DNA from: Verrucomicrobiota bacterium
GTDB lineage: Bacteria; Verrucomicrobiota; Verrucomicrobiia; Limisphaerales; JADLHS01
Assembly (NCBI GenBank): GCA_029573725.1
Contig: JAKQDQ010000178.1
Span: forward strand, 593,929-657,928
Direction of reading: 5' to 3'
DNA length: 64,000 bases
How positions within the stretch are numbered: the first letter of the stretch is position 1; the number at the start of each line of letters is the position of its first letter. The position numbers were made by a program, and so were the translations under genes. Positions 53,921 to 63,533 of this stretch are shown one piece after another. The notes below the pieces were generated by a model. It was not told the DNA's origin. It worked only from the letters and a program-made list of their open reading frames with translations, and made no database searches.

Positions 53921-56900
53921 GTGCAAACGAAAACACCTGTTGACGCCGCGAATCCCGACACAGAATCGTCACCCGTTGCGATTGGTGATCCCTGCCAAAC
54001 TTCTGCCTGTGGATGTCGAACGGGTTGGGGGCGTCGGGAGTTCTTAAAACTCTCCGGTCTGGCAACGGCTGGTCTGGCACTGACGGGTTTGCCGGCGGTG
54101 GCCGGTCCGTTCAGCCGCACGGACTTTGAGCGGTTGGTCCCGGCAGACAAAAAACTCCAGCCGGATTGGGTGGCGTCACTGTTCGCCCGTGGCACACCAA
54201 CGGTTTATCGCTGGCCCGAATCGCGGCTCATCGGCATGCCGGTCGGCGGGATTTGCGCCGGGCAGGTTTATCTCGGTGGCGACGGCCGGCTTTGGCACTG
54301 GGACATTTTCAATCAACCCCTCCACTCGGGCACCGGCGGGCCGCATTATGCCAAACCGATGGCGCCGATTTCCCCGTTCGCACAAGGTTTCGCGCTGCAC
54401 ATTCGCCAGGGCGATCGCGAGCAAACACGCGCGCTGGATCACACCGGCTGGAGCAACGTGACTTTCAACGGAACGTACCCCATCGGGTCCGTTGAATATT
54501 CCGACCCCGCCGCGCCGGTCGCGGTTTCGCTCGAAGCCTTTTCGCCGTTCATTCCGCTGGCGGTGGACGACTCCTCACTGCCAGTCACGGTGATGCGCTT
54601 CAGGCTCACCAACACCAGCAAGCAACAGCTCGAGGTCGGGTTGGCGGGTTGGCTGGAGAACCATGTGGCGGCACAAAGCGGCAAAACGCAGGACGTGCTG
54701 CGTCGCAATCGGCTGGTTCGTCGCCACGGACTGATGTTCCTCGAATGTAGCGCGGCGCCCGCGCCGGCCCGGAAAGCCGAAGCGGCGCGCCCCGACATCC
54801 TGTTTGACGATTTTGAGCGTGATGCTTACGCACCGTGGACCGTGGACGGCACCGCGTTTGGTCGCGGCCCCATTGCCGCCAGTCAGGTCATCAATTATCA
54901 AGGCGACCTTGGCATGCACGGTCAACACGCGGTGAACACTCATTCCTCGGCCCCGGCCAAGGACGTGGTCGCCCGCGACGCGCACACGGGCACGCTTACC
55001 AGTCCGCCGTTCACGATTGAGCGGGATTATCTCCGTTTCCTCCTCGGTGGCGGCGGGCACGAGGGCCAAACCTGCGTTAATCTGTTGGTGGGTGATCAAA
55101 TCGTCCTTTCGGTCACGGGCGCCAACGACAACAAAATGAAGTCACACACTTGGAACGTGCGCCCTTGGGCGGGTCAGACCGCCCGCTTGCAAGCGGTGGA
55201 TCAGGCGACCGGCGGCTGGGGTAACATCGGTTTGGATTACATCGTCTTCAGCGATCAACCGGATGCGCCTCTCGGCCCGCTGGCGGAGCAACCGGACTTC
55301 GGCACCATGGGACTGGCGCTGCTCGGCAAACGAGGCCAGCAGCCGACTGGTCAAGCGGCCTGCTCCTCCACGCTGCCCCTCACTGCCGCCTGCTTTGCTC
55401 CCGCCCGCGACGAGTCAAATCTCGCAACGAAATCTTTTGGCGAACCTTTGATCGGCTCGTTGAAACGCCAACTGTCGCTCAAGCCCGGTCAGACTGACGA
55501 AATCACCTTCCTGCTCACTTGGCACTTTCCCCATCTCAAGCTGCCCAAGCTGCCGCCGGGCCGGCATTACGCGACCCGGTTCGCTTCCGCGCTCGCCGTG
55601 GCGGAGCACGTTGCGAAGAATTTTGAGCGTCTCACGACCCAGACGCGGCTGTGGCGCGATACCTGGTACGATTCCACGCTGCCGTACTGGTTTCTCGATC
55701 GTACCTTCGCCAACACCTCAATACTCGCCTCGTCCACCTGTCACCGGCTCGCCGATGGCCGCTTCTGGGGCTGGGAAGGCGTCGGTTGTTGCGAAGGTAC
55801 CTGCGGCCATGTCTGGCAATACGCCCACGCGGTCGCGCGGCTCTTTCCGCAACTGGAACGCGAGACGCGTGAACGGGTGGACTTCGGGCTGGCTCAACAA
55901 GCGGACGGGGCGATTCATTTTCGCGGCGAGCACAATGATTTTCCAGCGATTGACGCCCAGGCCGGCACGATCCTGCGCGCGCTGCGCGAGCACCAAATGA
56001 CCGCGGATGTCACCTGGCTCAAGCGCAACTGGCCCGGTATCCGCAGGGCCATCGACTGGCTCATCGCCAAGGATGCCAACGGCGACGGCCTCATCGAAAG
56101 CAACCAGCACAACACGCTCGATACGGATTGGTTCGGACCGGTGGCCTGGCTCAGCGGTTTGTATCTCGCCGCCTTGCGGGCGGGTGAAACCATGGCGGAC
56201 ATCGTCGGCGACGCGGCGTTCGCCCAAACCTGTCGTGACATTTTTGAGCGCGGCCAACCCAACCTGGTGCGGCAGCTTTTCGAAGGCGAGTACTTCATCA
56301 ACCGACCCGACCCGAAACATCTTGACGCCATCAACTCCGGCACCGGTTGCGAGATTGACCAGGTGCTCGGTCAGAGTTGGGCCTGGCAGGTGGGGTTGGG
56401 TCGCGTGTTGCCGGCGACTGAAACACTTGCCGCGTTGCGCTCCCTCTGGCGCTACAACTTCACGCCGGATGTTGGGCCGTATCGCGCCGCCTACCCGCCG
56501 GGGCGCTGGTATGCGATGGCCGGCGAAGGCGGCCTGTTGATGTGTACGTTCCCGCGCCGGGATTGGGATTACGCGCAAGCCAAGGGCCGGGGCCCCGACT
56601 GGGCCGCGGGTTATTTCAACGAGTGCATGAACGGTTTCGAATATCAGGTCGCCGGCCACATGCTGTGGGAAGGGCTCACGCTGGAAGGCCTCGCCATCAC
56701 GCGGATGCTGCACGACCGCTACCACGCGACCCGACGCAATCCGTGGAACGAGATCGAATGTGGTGATCACTACGCGCGCAGCATGGCCAGCTACGGCGTT
56801 TATCTTGCCGCGTGCGGTTTCGAGTATGACGGACCGGCGGGACGGCTCGGTTTTGCGCCACGTCTGACGCCGGAAAATTTCAAATGCGCGTTCACAACAG

Positions 56901-57160
56901 CTGCGGGTTGGGGAAGTTTTGCGCAAGAGTTTGCGGGCACCACTGCGAAGACCGGGATTTACTGGCGTTGGGGCACGCTCACCCTACGCCGCCTTGAGCT
57001 CACCCTGCCTGCGGCGAATCACCTGACCAAGGTGAAAGTCCGGCTGGGACGGAGAACCGTGCGTGCGCAACTTACCCTTGATGGTCTCCGGGCGCGGCTT
57101 GAGTTCAGCCGACCGGTCGAGTTGCGCGCCGGCCAAAAACTGGAACTCACCTGGAGTTGA
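53921..57160 (+). CDS. TAT-exported GH116-family glycosidase with inserted beta-sandwich domain
   Basis: A 1079-residue protein related to GBA2/GH116 beta-glucosidases. TAT signal GRREFLKLSGLATAGLALTG; N-terminal beta-sandwich domain (RLIGMPVGGICAGQVYLGGD, HWDIFNQPLHSGTGG), then an (alpha/alpha)6 barrel with GWEGVGCCEGTCGHVWQYAH, in which Glu625 aligns with the family nucleophile, and LIESNQHNTLDTDWFGPVAW, with the catalytic acid Asp at 734 or 736. An unusual insert of about 150 residues (about 293-445, FDDFERDAYAPWTVDGTAFG through VNLLVGDQIVLSVTGAN) resembles the domains found attached to GH32-like secreted proteins. GTG start at 53921. Beta-glycosidase activity is expected, the substrate is not known. 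Confidence 0.85.
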   Translation: MQTKTPVDAANPDTESSPVAIGDPCQTSACGCRTGWGRREFLKLSGLATAGLALTGLPAVAGPFSRTDFERLVPADKKLQPDWVASLFARGTPTVYRWPESRLIGMPVGGICAGQVYLGGDGRLWHWDIFNQPLHSGTGGPHYAKPMAPISPFAQGFALHIRQGDREQTRALDHTGWSNVTFNGTYPIGSVEYSDPAAPVAVSLEAFSPFIPLAVDDSSLPVTVMRFRLTNTSKQQLEVGLAGWLENHVAAQSGKTQDVLRRNRLVRRHGLMFLECSAAPAPARKAEAARPDILFDDFERDAYAPWTVDGTAFGRGPIAASQVINYQGDLGMHGQHAVNTHSSAPAKDVVARDAHTGTLTSPPFTIERDYLRFLLGGGGHEGQTCVNLLVGDQIVLSVTGANDNKMKSHTWNVRPWAGQTARLQAVDQATGGWGNIGLDYIVFSDQPDAPLGPLAEQPDFGTMGLALLGKRGQQPTGQAACSSTLPLTAACFAPARDESNLATKSFGEPLIGSLKRQLSLKPGQTDEITFLLTWHFPHLKLPKLPPGRHYATRFASALAVAEHVAKNFERLTTQTRLWRDTWYDSTLPYWFLDRTFANTSILASSTCHRLADGRFWGWEGVGCCEGTCGHVWQYAHAVARLFPQLERETRERVDFGLAQQADGAIHFRGEHNDFPAIDAQAGTILRALREHQMTADVTWLKRNWPGIRRAIDWLIAKDANGDGLIESNQHNTLDTDWFGPVAWLSGLYLAALRAGETMADIVGDAAFAQTCRDIFERGQPNLVRQLFEGEYFINRPDPKHLDAINSGTGCEIDQVLGQSWAWQVGLGRVLPATETLAALRSLWRYNFTPDVGPYRAAYPPGRWYAMAGEGGLLMCTFPRRDWDYAQAKGRGPDWAAGYFNECMNGFEYQVAGHMLWEGLTLEGLAITRMLHDRYHATRRNPWNEIECGDHYARSMASYGVYLAACGFEYDGPAGRLGFAPRLTPENFKCAFTTAAGWGSFAQEFAGTTAKTGIYWRWGTLTLRRLELTLPAANHLTKVKVRLGRRTVRAQLTLDGLRARLEFSRPVELRAGQKLELTWS

Positions 57161-57243
57161 AGGCCGCCATTACCAGGTGATCTGAATGATTCAGTGTTTC
57201 CCTAAACGAGAAAAGTTGGGACCATGGCCATTGGCGTCATGCC

Positions 57244-58650
57244 TCACAGTGTCCAGCCTGCGCGGTATTTGCGCCGCACGTAGGCATCCGCCTCGGCATC
57301 ATTGGTGACCTGCAAATTCGGTCCATCCCACAGCAGACGCAGATCCGGATAACGCACCGCCAGATTGCCAAGCAACACCATTTCGGACAGCGGTCCGGAA
57401 TAATCGAAGTTGGCGCCGGCAGGTGGCCCTCCTTTGCAGGCGCGCACCCAATCCAGTTCGTGGCCATCCTGCCCGCCGGGGATGCGCTCCAACGTGGGTG
57501 CCGGCGGCTGGAATTCCTGCATGCGTTGCGCGGGCAGCAGGCGCGGCTCCTTGCCGTAACAACCGCACATCAATTTGCCCCGGTCACCAATGAATAACAC
57601 ACCGCCATCCGCATCCCCCATCCGTTGCCCGTCCGCCAGTTCCTCCGGGCGCGGGGGCATCAACCCGCCGTCCCACCACGTCAGGAGCAACGGCGGCATT
57701 TCGCCACGCGCCGGAAATTGGTAACGCACGATGGTGGAACGGGGATAATTTTCGTTCTTCGGTTCGGTGCGTTGCCAGAAGCCTTCCCAATAGGTGGAGA
57801 TGTTGCCTTCGACGCTGGTCGGCTGCCCCAGTTTCATCGCCCAAAACACCGGATCCATGATGTGGCAACCCAAATCGCCCAGCGAGCCGGTGCCAAAGTC
57901 CCACCACGCCCGCCATTTGCTTGGCGCGTAATCCGGATGGTAGGGGCGCATCGGGGCCGGCCCGATCCAAAGATCCCAGTCCAACGTGTCGGGCACGGGC
58001 GGCGTTTCACGGGGTCGTTCCACTTCAATGCTTTGCGGCCAGACGGGGCGATTGGTCCAGGCGTGGACTTCGCGGACTGCGCCGATCGCGCCGCTCCAGA
58101 TCCATTCACAAATCTGGCGGGTGCCGTCGTTGGAATGACCTTGATTGCCCATTTGCGTGACCACCTGGTAGCGCCGCGCGGCTTCGGCAAGCGCCCGCAC
58201 CTCATGGAGTGAATGAGCGAGTGGTTTTTGAATGTAAACGTGTTTGCCGGCGCGCATCGCCGCCATCCCGATGGGCGCATGCGTGTGGTCCGGCGTGGCG
58301 ATGATGACCGCATCAATGTCCCGCTGCGTTTCAAGCATCACGCGGAAATCACGATAGCGCCGGGCTTTCGGATACAGATCGAAAATCTTTCCGGCGCGCG
58401 GCCCGGAATCCACATCGCACAAGGCAACGATGTTTTCGCCGGCCACTTTGGCCAGGTTGTTGCGGCCCATGCCGCCAATGCCCACGCCCGCGATGTTGAG
58501 CTTGCCGCTCGGGGGCGTTTGGCCGCGCAAACCCAGCACGTAACCGGGCACAATGGAGAAGACGGCGGTGGTGGCGGCGGCAGATTTCAGGAAACTGCGC
58601 CGGTTGATGGCGCGGGCGGATTCAGAACGAGGCGAAGACTTCTGTTTCAT
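57244..58650 (-). CDS. TAT-exported Gfo/Idh/MocA-family oxidoreductase
   Basis: A 468-residue protein with a TAT signal (INRRSFLKSAAATTAVFSIV), an N-terminal Rossmann fold (LNIAGVGIGGMGRNNLAKVA), DAVIIATPDHTHAPIGMAAM and the conserved Lys in HVYIQKPLAHSLHEVRALAE (usually EKP, here QKP). Middle and C-terminal parts form the alpha/beta substrate domain (DLGCHIMDPVFWAM; EMPPLLLTWWDGG). These periplasmic sugar oxidoreductase-like proteins are abundant in Verrucomicrobiota and act on sugars or their derivatives. It converges with the GH116 gene 83 bases away. Confidence 0.87.
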   Translation of the reverse strand: MKQKSSPRSESARAINRRSFLKSAAATTAVFSIVPGYVLGLRGQTPPSGKLNIAGVGIGGMGRNNLAKVAGENIVALCDVDSGPRAGKIFDLYPKARRYRDFRVMLETQRDIDAVIIATPDHTHAPIGMAAMRAGKHVYIQKPLAHSLHEVRALAEAARRYQVVTQMGNQGHSNDGTRQICEWIWSGAIGAVREVHAWTNRPVWPQSIEVERPRETPPVPDTLDWDLWIGPAPMRPYHPDYAPSKWRAWWDFGTGSLGDLGCHIMDPVFWAMKLGQPTSVEGNISTYWEGFWQRTEPKNENYPRSTIVRYQFPARGEMPPLLLTWWDGGLMPPRPEELADGQRMGDADGGVLFIGDRGKLMCGCYGKEPRLLPAQRMQEFQPPAPTLERIPGGQDGHELDWVRACKGGPPAGANFDYSGPLSEMVLLGNLAVRYPDLRLLWDGPNLQVTNDAEADAYVRRKYRAGWTL

Positions 58651-58765
58651 GGCAAAGGCAATTTAATGTTCAAAAAGCGTCGCCGAAAAGAAACCCGGCC
58701 CGGCGGCGGAAGACAACGCAAATCATTATCGGGCTTTCGCTTCCCGGCAATTCCCCCGGCGGCGG

Positions 58766-60118
58766 TCAGGTCGGGAACTGATACGGGGCGCGGTAGCGGT
58801 AACGCAGCAACCGGTTGGCGGCGGGGTGATTGGTGACTTTCTCGGCGGCGGCGTCCCATTGCAGCAGCGACCGGGTTTTCAGGGCGAGGTTGGCCAGCAA
58901 TGTGGTGGTGGTGCTGCGATGACCGGTTTCCACCTCCGCATTGCATTGGGCCCGACTTTTGACGCAATCCAGAAAATTGCGCACGTGCTCGGTGGTGGCA
59001 TCGCCGTCCCCGGACTCCTTCCGCGCGGGGATCGCGGGTTTTTCGCCGGCGCGCCAACCGCGTTCCACCTGCCGATCCACCGGGGTGCGCACCGGAAAGG
59101 CGTGGGACGTCAATGCGTCCGGCACCACCTCCCAACTGCGGTTGAACTGGTACAGCGTGCCTTTCGTGCCGCGATATTCAATCTCGCAAGGTTTGGTGGC
59201 GGCCGGGGCGGCGGTGGCGTTCCATTGCGAAAAGGTAACCAGCGTGCCGCCCGGATATTGCCAGGTCACTTCGAGCGTGTCGGGGATTTCCCGATTATCC
59301 TCGATACCGGCAATGCGTCCCCCCAACGCGGCGACGGCCAGCGGGGCGTGGTGGCCCAGCGCCCAATGAATGCAATCCAGGTAATGCACCCCCATGTTGG
59401 TGACCTGCCCCCCGGAGTAATCGTAAAACCAACGGAAGCGATACAGTCCGCGGTTCGGGTTGTATTTCACCTTGCGCGCCGGTCCGAGCCAGGCTTCCCA
59501 ATCGAAACCGGCCGGCGGTTCGCTGTCGGCGGGATTGCCGATGCCCACCGGCCATTCGTTTTGGATGTGAAAGCAACGCACCACGGTCACCTTGCCAATG
59601 CCCCCGCCCCGGATCACATCCGCCACTTCCCGATGCATCGCCGAGGAGCGCCGTTGCGTGCCCACCTGGCAAACCCGCTGGTGGCGGTGGACGGCCTCAA
59701 CCATCGCCCGCCCTTCCGCAATGCAAAGCGAGAACGGCTTTTCCACATAAACATCCTTGCCCGCTTCGCAAGCGTGGATCGTTTGGAGCGCGTGCCAGTG
59801 ATCCGGCGTGGCGATCACCACGGCATCCATATCTTTCAACTCCAGCAGGCGCCGGTAATCGGTGAATCGCCGCAGATTCGTGCCGATCTTCCTTGCCGCG
59901 AAATCGAGGTAGGGCTGGTTAATGTCGGCGAGGGCGACGATCTCGGCGTCCGGCTGTTTTAGAAAGCCGGTCAAGACTTGATCGCCTCGATTGCCGAGGC
60001 CGATGCAGCCGATCCGGACGCGTTCGTTCGCGCCCAGCACGCGGAAGGATGACAGCGCCGCCGTCGTGGTGACGGCGGCCATGGTTTGGGTGAATTGACG
60101 GCGGGTCCAGGATTTCAT
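58766..60118 (-). CDS. TAT-exported Gfo/Idh/MocA-family oxidoreductase
   Basis: A 450-residue protein, paralogous in type to the next gene on the same strand. It has a TAT-like signal ([20 protein letters not shown]), Rossmann motif [40 protein letters not shown], and the catalytic Lys in [20 protein letters not shown], then [17 protein letters not shown] and the C-terminal substrate domain. The start is the ATG at 60118, before the twin Arg. Two such genes in a row, with GH116 and a metallophosphoesterase around them, suggest a sugar-processing locus. Confidence 0.87.
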   Translation of the reverse strand: MKSWTRRQFTQTMAAVTTTAALSSFRVLGANERVRIGCIGLGNRGDQVLTGFLKQPDAEIVALADINQPYLDFAARKIGTNLRRFTDYRRLLELKDMDAVVIATPDHWHALQTIHACEAGKDVYVEKPFSLCIAEGRAMVEAVHRHQRVCQVGTQRRSSAMHREVADVIRGGGIGKVTVVRCFHIQNEWPVGIGNPADSEPPAGFDWEAWLGPARKVKYNPNRGLYRFRWFYDYSGGQVTNMGVHYLDCIHWALGHHAPLAVAALGGRIAGIEDNREIPDTLEVTWQYPGGTLVTFSQWNATAAPAATKPCEIEYRGTKGTLYQFNRSWEVVPDALTSHAFPVRTPVDRQVERGWRAGEKPAIPARKESGDGDATTEHVRNFLDCVKSRAQCNAEVETGHRSTTTTLLANLALKTRSLLQWDAAAEKVTNHPAANRLLRYRYRAPYQFPT

Positions 60119-60252
60119 GGGCAAATTTCTTCGTGGATTTTCAGTTGTCATGTACGGATTAGCGCATTTTACGGGGCAAGTCGAATCCAACCTGAAATGG
60201 CTGCGCGAGCGACGGATCGCCCCGCCCCGCTTTCCGGTCTCCAACCGGTTGC

Positions 60253-62076
60253 CTACGGTGCACCCACCAGCACCACGCGGATGCCGTCGGCCCCCACTCC
60301 GCCAGGAGTTAACGACAGTTCGTGCTTGCGCGATTCCGCGTTGAAATCCCGGTCCGCCACCTCGACACGGAACCGGAAACTCGCGCCGGCTTCGAGCGCG
60401 AGCGGACGGTTCAAGCGCGCGGGAATGGCCAGCTCGTACACGGTGCGACTGGGGTCCCGCCGCACCGCCAATTGCACGTCGGTGTTCACCGTCTCCGCGG
60501 AAAGTCCTTCGCCGACGTAGGAGAAGACTTCCGGACCGTGCCGGGTGAGGGAAACTCCCCAAGCCCACCGGTCCACCCCAAATTCAATGGCATCCGCCAG
60601 CCACACGATGTCACCGCCGTAGGGTTGGAAATGGTCGTTGTCGGTGATGTCAAAGGCCAGATACAAATTCTGTTCGTCCCACATGACGCGACACGTCCCG
60701 CTGAGGTCCGCCGGATCATATTCACCGGGGTCGAAGCCGGACCGGTAGGTCAGCGGGATGACCGGGGCGGTCTGCCATTCCTCCAGGCGGCCGTCCAGTT
60801 GCACCGAAGATCGCGCGCGGGCGGCGTTGGCGACCGGCACGAAGGGCAGCGCAATTTGCGCCTCCACCGCCGGACCGAACCGCGTGTTTGGGTAGTGGGT
60901 CGTAAACGCCGGCAGCGGAAAGCGGGCGGCGTCTGCCGTGGGCGCGCTCACGTGGAACGGGAGTTCGGTTGTTCCGTTGGCGGCCACGGAATAATCGCGG
61001 GACGGAGGAGTGACCTTCCATCCCCCGGGCGTCGTCCACGTTATTGCGGAGCTGAACGGTGTTGGGAACGGGTTTTTGACGCGGACGGTGACGTCGCGAG
61101 CCACGCTTTGGCCGAGGGGCACGGCAATTTCATCGCAGGTGACCAGCCGATGGCGGATCTCGTAAAGTTCCGTGGCGCGGTCATTCGTAAACACGTCGGC
61201 GGGCAGCACGCTGCCGGGTCGGATCACCGCCCAGCTGACTTGGTCGCCGCGGACGCGCACCCAAAGGTAATGGTTGAACAAACCTTCCGACACTCCGTTG
61301 TCTCCGAAACGCGCGCCGCCCGCACAGATCACGTAACGCACGCCGTCCCGCACGCCAAAATCCCGATAGCCGTGTTCGTGGCCGGCAAACACCACGCGCA
61401 CCGGATGGCCGCGAAACAAATCCGCCATGGGTTTCCAGCGCCCCGACATGGCCTCGTCCGTTTTGCCCGGTTCTTCATACGATGTGAAATACGGCTGGTG
61501 CATGAAGATGAGAATGTTGGTGGCGACGGCAGTTTCAATTTCGTGTTTGAGCCAGGCGAATTGCGTTGCGGAGATGTGATCCAGCGCATCCACCTCCTCG
61601 CTGTTCACGACGAGAAAACGCGTGTTGCCGTAGGTGAATCCGTAATAAGTCGGCCCCATGCGTTGCTCCCACAATATCTCGGACTGCCGGTCATTAATGT
61701 CATGATTGCCGGGCGCGGAAAAATACGGCACGCGGCATTCACCGACGGTCTTTTCAAACAAGTCCCACTGCGGTGGGATGTTTTCGGCCGAACCACCAAT
61801 GACCAGATCCCCGACTTCGATGGCGAACGCAGGCTGCAGGATGTTCCACTCCTGAATCATCTGCTTGAAGAGATCGGTCTGATACACCAGTTGCCGGTTC
61901 GAATGGGTGTCGCCGGTCACGATGAAATCAAAGGCGTCCGGCGAAGCGGGCGGCGACTTTGCCAGCTGCGCCAGCGACCGGACGATGATGGGTTCGGCGG
62001 TGGTGGTGAACTGCCCCAATGCGAGCAGCGCGATCCCCACCAGTCGGGCGGCAGAAATCAAGCCGGGTGCTTTCAT
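60253..62076 (-). CDS. Exported metallophosphoesterase with CBM9-like C-terminal domain
   Basis: A 607-residue protein with a signal peptide ([20 protein letters not shown]). The calcineurin-like metallophosphoesterase domain carries [14 protein letters not shown] (GDxH-like), [11 protein letters not shown] (GD), [13 protein letters not shown] (GNHD), [12 protein letters not shown] and [12 protein letters not shown] (GHxH). A linker beta-sandwich is followed by a C-terminal domain (about residues 430-600) of the family-9 carbohydrate-binding type ([50 protein letters not shown] region). Its role on phosphorylated or sugar substrates at the cell surface is inferred. Confidence 0.85.
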   Translation of the reverse strand: MKAPGLISAARLVGIALLALGQFTTTAEPIIVRSLAQLAKSPPASPDAFDFIVTGDTHSNRQLVYQTDLFKQMIQEWNILQPAFAIEVGDLVIGGSAENIPPQWDLFEKTVGECRVPYFSAPGNHDINDRQSEILWEQRMGPTYYGFTYGNTRFLVVNSEEVDALDHISATQFAWLKHEIETAVATNILIFMHQPYFTSYEEPGKTDEAMSGRWKPMADLFRGHPVRVVFAGHEHGYRDFGVRDGVRYVICAGGARFGDNGVSEGLFNHYLWVRVRGDQVSWAVIRPGSVLPADVFTNDRATELYEIRHRLVTCDEIAVPLGQSVARDVTVRVKNPFPTPFSSAITWTTPGGWKVTPPSRDYSVAANGTTELPFHVSAPTADAARFPLPAFTTHYPNTRFGPAVEAQIALPFVPVANAARARSSVQLDGRLEEWQTAPVIPLTYRSGFDPGEYDPADLSGTCRVMWDEQNLYLAFDITDNDHFQPYGGDIVWLADAIEFGVDRWAWGVSLTRHGPEVFSYVGEGLSAETVNTDVQLAVRRDPSRTVYELAIPARLNRPLALEAGASFRFRVEVADRDFNAESRKHELSLTPGGVGADGIRVVLVGAP

Positions 62077-62469
62077 CGGACAAAACGGGTGCGCGCGGCG
62101 GGCGCTGCCGGCGACGCGGGTGGAGGCGGTTTGTTCATCGTGCTTCAGCTCTACCGCGAAATACCCGGGTTGACGAGCGCAAAAACCGGGAGGGAAAACA
62201 GGAACTCGAACCGGAAGCAGTCGCGCGCACGGGTGGATTCCGGAGGCGGCCAACCCGCCTTCGGCTTGCCTGCGGTCTTCAAACAGACCGCGTCCCCCTT
62301 TTGCGCTGCGTCGGCGGCGCGCAGCGGCGCCGGCGCTTTCGGACGGAGAAAGTTGACCGCGAACCACGCGAAAGGAGGAACTGGCAAGCGTCCACTCCGG
62401 TGGGGCGAGGCTCCTGACGAGCCCGGGCGCACGCGAACGGCCCGGAAGAAGAATGCGGATTGAAGTTGG
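62077..62469. other. Intergenic region containing repeat copy 1
   Basis: About 390 bases between the phosphoesterase start and the toxin gene stop. Apart from the dispersed repeat at 62332-62423 no gene was recognised; a reading frame crosses it on the minus strand but has no signal or domain. Confidence 0.5.
62332..62423. repeat. Dispersed repeat, copy 1
   Basis: A stretch of about 92 bases nearly identical to 63195-63295: both contain GGCGCTTTCGGACGGAGAAA, GTTGACCGC, GAACTGGCAAGCGTCCACTC-like sequence and CGGTGG..CGAGG.TCCTGACGAG. Copy 2 has an extra ACTACGCG-type insertion. The upstream flanks (GCGCCGGCGCTTTC) are also partly shared. Confidence 0.85.
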
Positions 62470-62811
62470 TTACGCGGCTCGGGAGACCACGCTTGCCAGC
62501 CGCGCGGGCAAATCCTGGGCGGTATGTTCCAGGGTAATCACAGTCAGGATCTGTCCATCCCACCGATAGAAAAGTGCGAACACAGGAAAACCGGGCACGG
62601 AGGCGCGCAAAATGTCTCCCAGTTCGGGTCCCTCAAATCCAGCGGGATGTCCACGACCGGGGTTTTTCAGCAGTTGAGTCACGAGCGCTTGCGCGGCCCG
62701 GACAAACTTGGCGGCGACTCGTGGACGTCCGTCGCTGATGCCAATGCGGTCGCGGTAATGGCGGACGCGCCGGTAAAACGCCGGATGAACCTGGAGCTTG
62801 TCAACGCCCAT
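62470..62811 (-). CDS. RelE/ParE-superfamily toxin of a type II TA system
   Basis: A 113-residue basic protein with the RelE/ParE pattern: VHPAFYRRVRHYRDRIG at the start, LVTQLLKNPGRGHPAGFEGP in the middle and ASVPGFPVFALFYRWDGQIL then TVITLEHTAQDLPARLASV at the end. Its start overlaps the end of the upstream small gene by 11 bases, the usual antitoxin-toxin layout. Whether it is an RNase or gyrase-directed toxin cannot be told. Confidence 0.8.
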   Translation of the reverse strand: MGVDKLQVHPAFYRRVRHYRDRIGISDGRPRVAAKFVRAAQALVTQLLKNPGRGHPAGFEGPELGDILRASVPGFPVFALFYRWDGQILTVITLEHTAQDLPARLASVVSRAA

Positions 62812-63067
62812 TGGCGATGGCCTTCATGGCCCGGTCGAACTCCTTGCGACTCGTCATTTCGGCGGGTTCGGTCAGCGCCTCGCGGATGCGCTCCTCCAGC
62901 CATAACGGCGGTGGCTGAAAGCGGGCGGCGAACTGCGGCAACCCGATCCGCAGCGCCTGTCGAATGACGTCGGCCTTGCACAGTTCCGAGACGTTCATGC
63001 CTTCGGTGATCTGCGCGTCCAACGCGTCGCTGATTTCCATTTTCGGCAATGTTCTCATTGAAGTCAT
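62801..63067 (-). CDS. Antitoxin of the adjacent toxin
   Basis: An 88-residue protein overlapping the toxin start by 11 bases on the same strand. It has a short N-terminal region (MEISDALDAQITEGMNVSEL), a helix-turn-helix- or RHH-like middle (KADVIRQALRIGLPQFAARF) and a charged C-terminus (TSRKEFDRAMKAIA). The family (ParD-like) is suggested by size, position and the VSELCKADVIRQALRIGL segment rather than by a strong signature. Confidence 0.7.
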   Translation of the reverse strand: MTSMRTLPKMEISDALDAQITEGMNVSELCKADVIRQALRIGLPQFAARFQPPPLWLEERIREALTEPAEMTSRKEFDRAMKAIANGR

Positions 63068-63533
63068 TTTAGCGTCAATTCGACTTTGATCAAGCAGAAC
63101 ATCCCATCCAGACTCGCCGAGGGTGCAACTTGCACCTCCATCAATGGCAGATTGGCAATTCCGTGACCTGCGCCGGCAGAGCGCCAGCGCCGACGGCGCT
63201 TTCGGACGGAGAAAGTTGACCGCAGACCACGCGAACTACGCGAAAAGAAGAACTGGCAAGCGTCCACTCCGGTGGAACGAGGTTCCTGACGAGCCGGCCG
63301 CGGCAGAGACGAAAAGCCACGGATCGTTGCCGCGAGAGAACTCAAAGAACGCAAAGCTCAGCCGTTTCCCTTGTGTGCCTCTTGTGCCTCTTTGCGGCCA
63401 TTGGATTTCATGCTGCTTTCGTGTATTTCGCCGTTCATTTCAAGCGGCATGGTATTTCGCGCATCGAATGCCCCCGGGTTTTTGTTGGCAATGCGACCAC
63501 GAATCCGGTCACAATCACGAAAATTTGCAACTC
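63068..63533. other. Intergenic region with repeat copy 2 and a TTGTG-rich segment
   Basis: About 470 bases without a gene. It holds dispersed repeat copy 2 (63195-63295) and, at about 63364-63401, the sequence CCCTTGTGTGCCTCTTGTGC followed by CTCTTTGCGGCCATT, a TGTGCCTCTT-type low-complexity motif reminiscent of repeats seen often between genes in Verrucomicrobiota. The promoter of the next gene must lie here. Confidence 0.55.
63195..63295. repeat. Dispersed repeat, copy 2
   Basis: About 101 bases matching copy 1 at 62332-62423 (shared GGCGCTTTCGGACGGAGAAA, GTTGACCGC, ACTGGCAAGCGTCCACTCCG and TCCTGACGAGCC). The two copies flank the toxin-antitoxin pair in the same orientation. Confidence 0.85.

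Noticed and set aside
60322..62463. 713-residue plus-strand frame
   Set aside because: Antisense of the metallophosphoesterase, which has all five metal motifs and a signal peptide.
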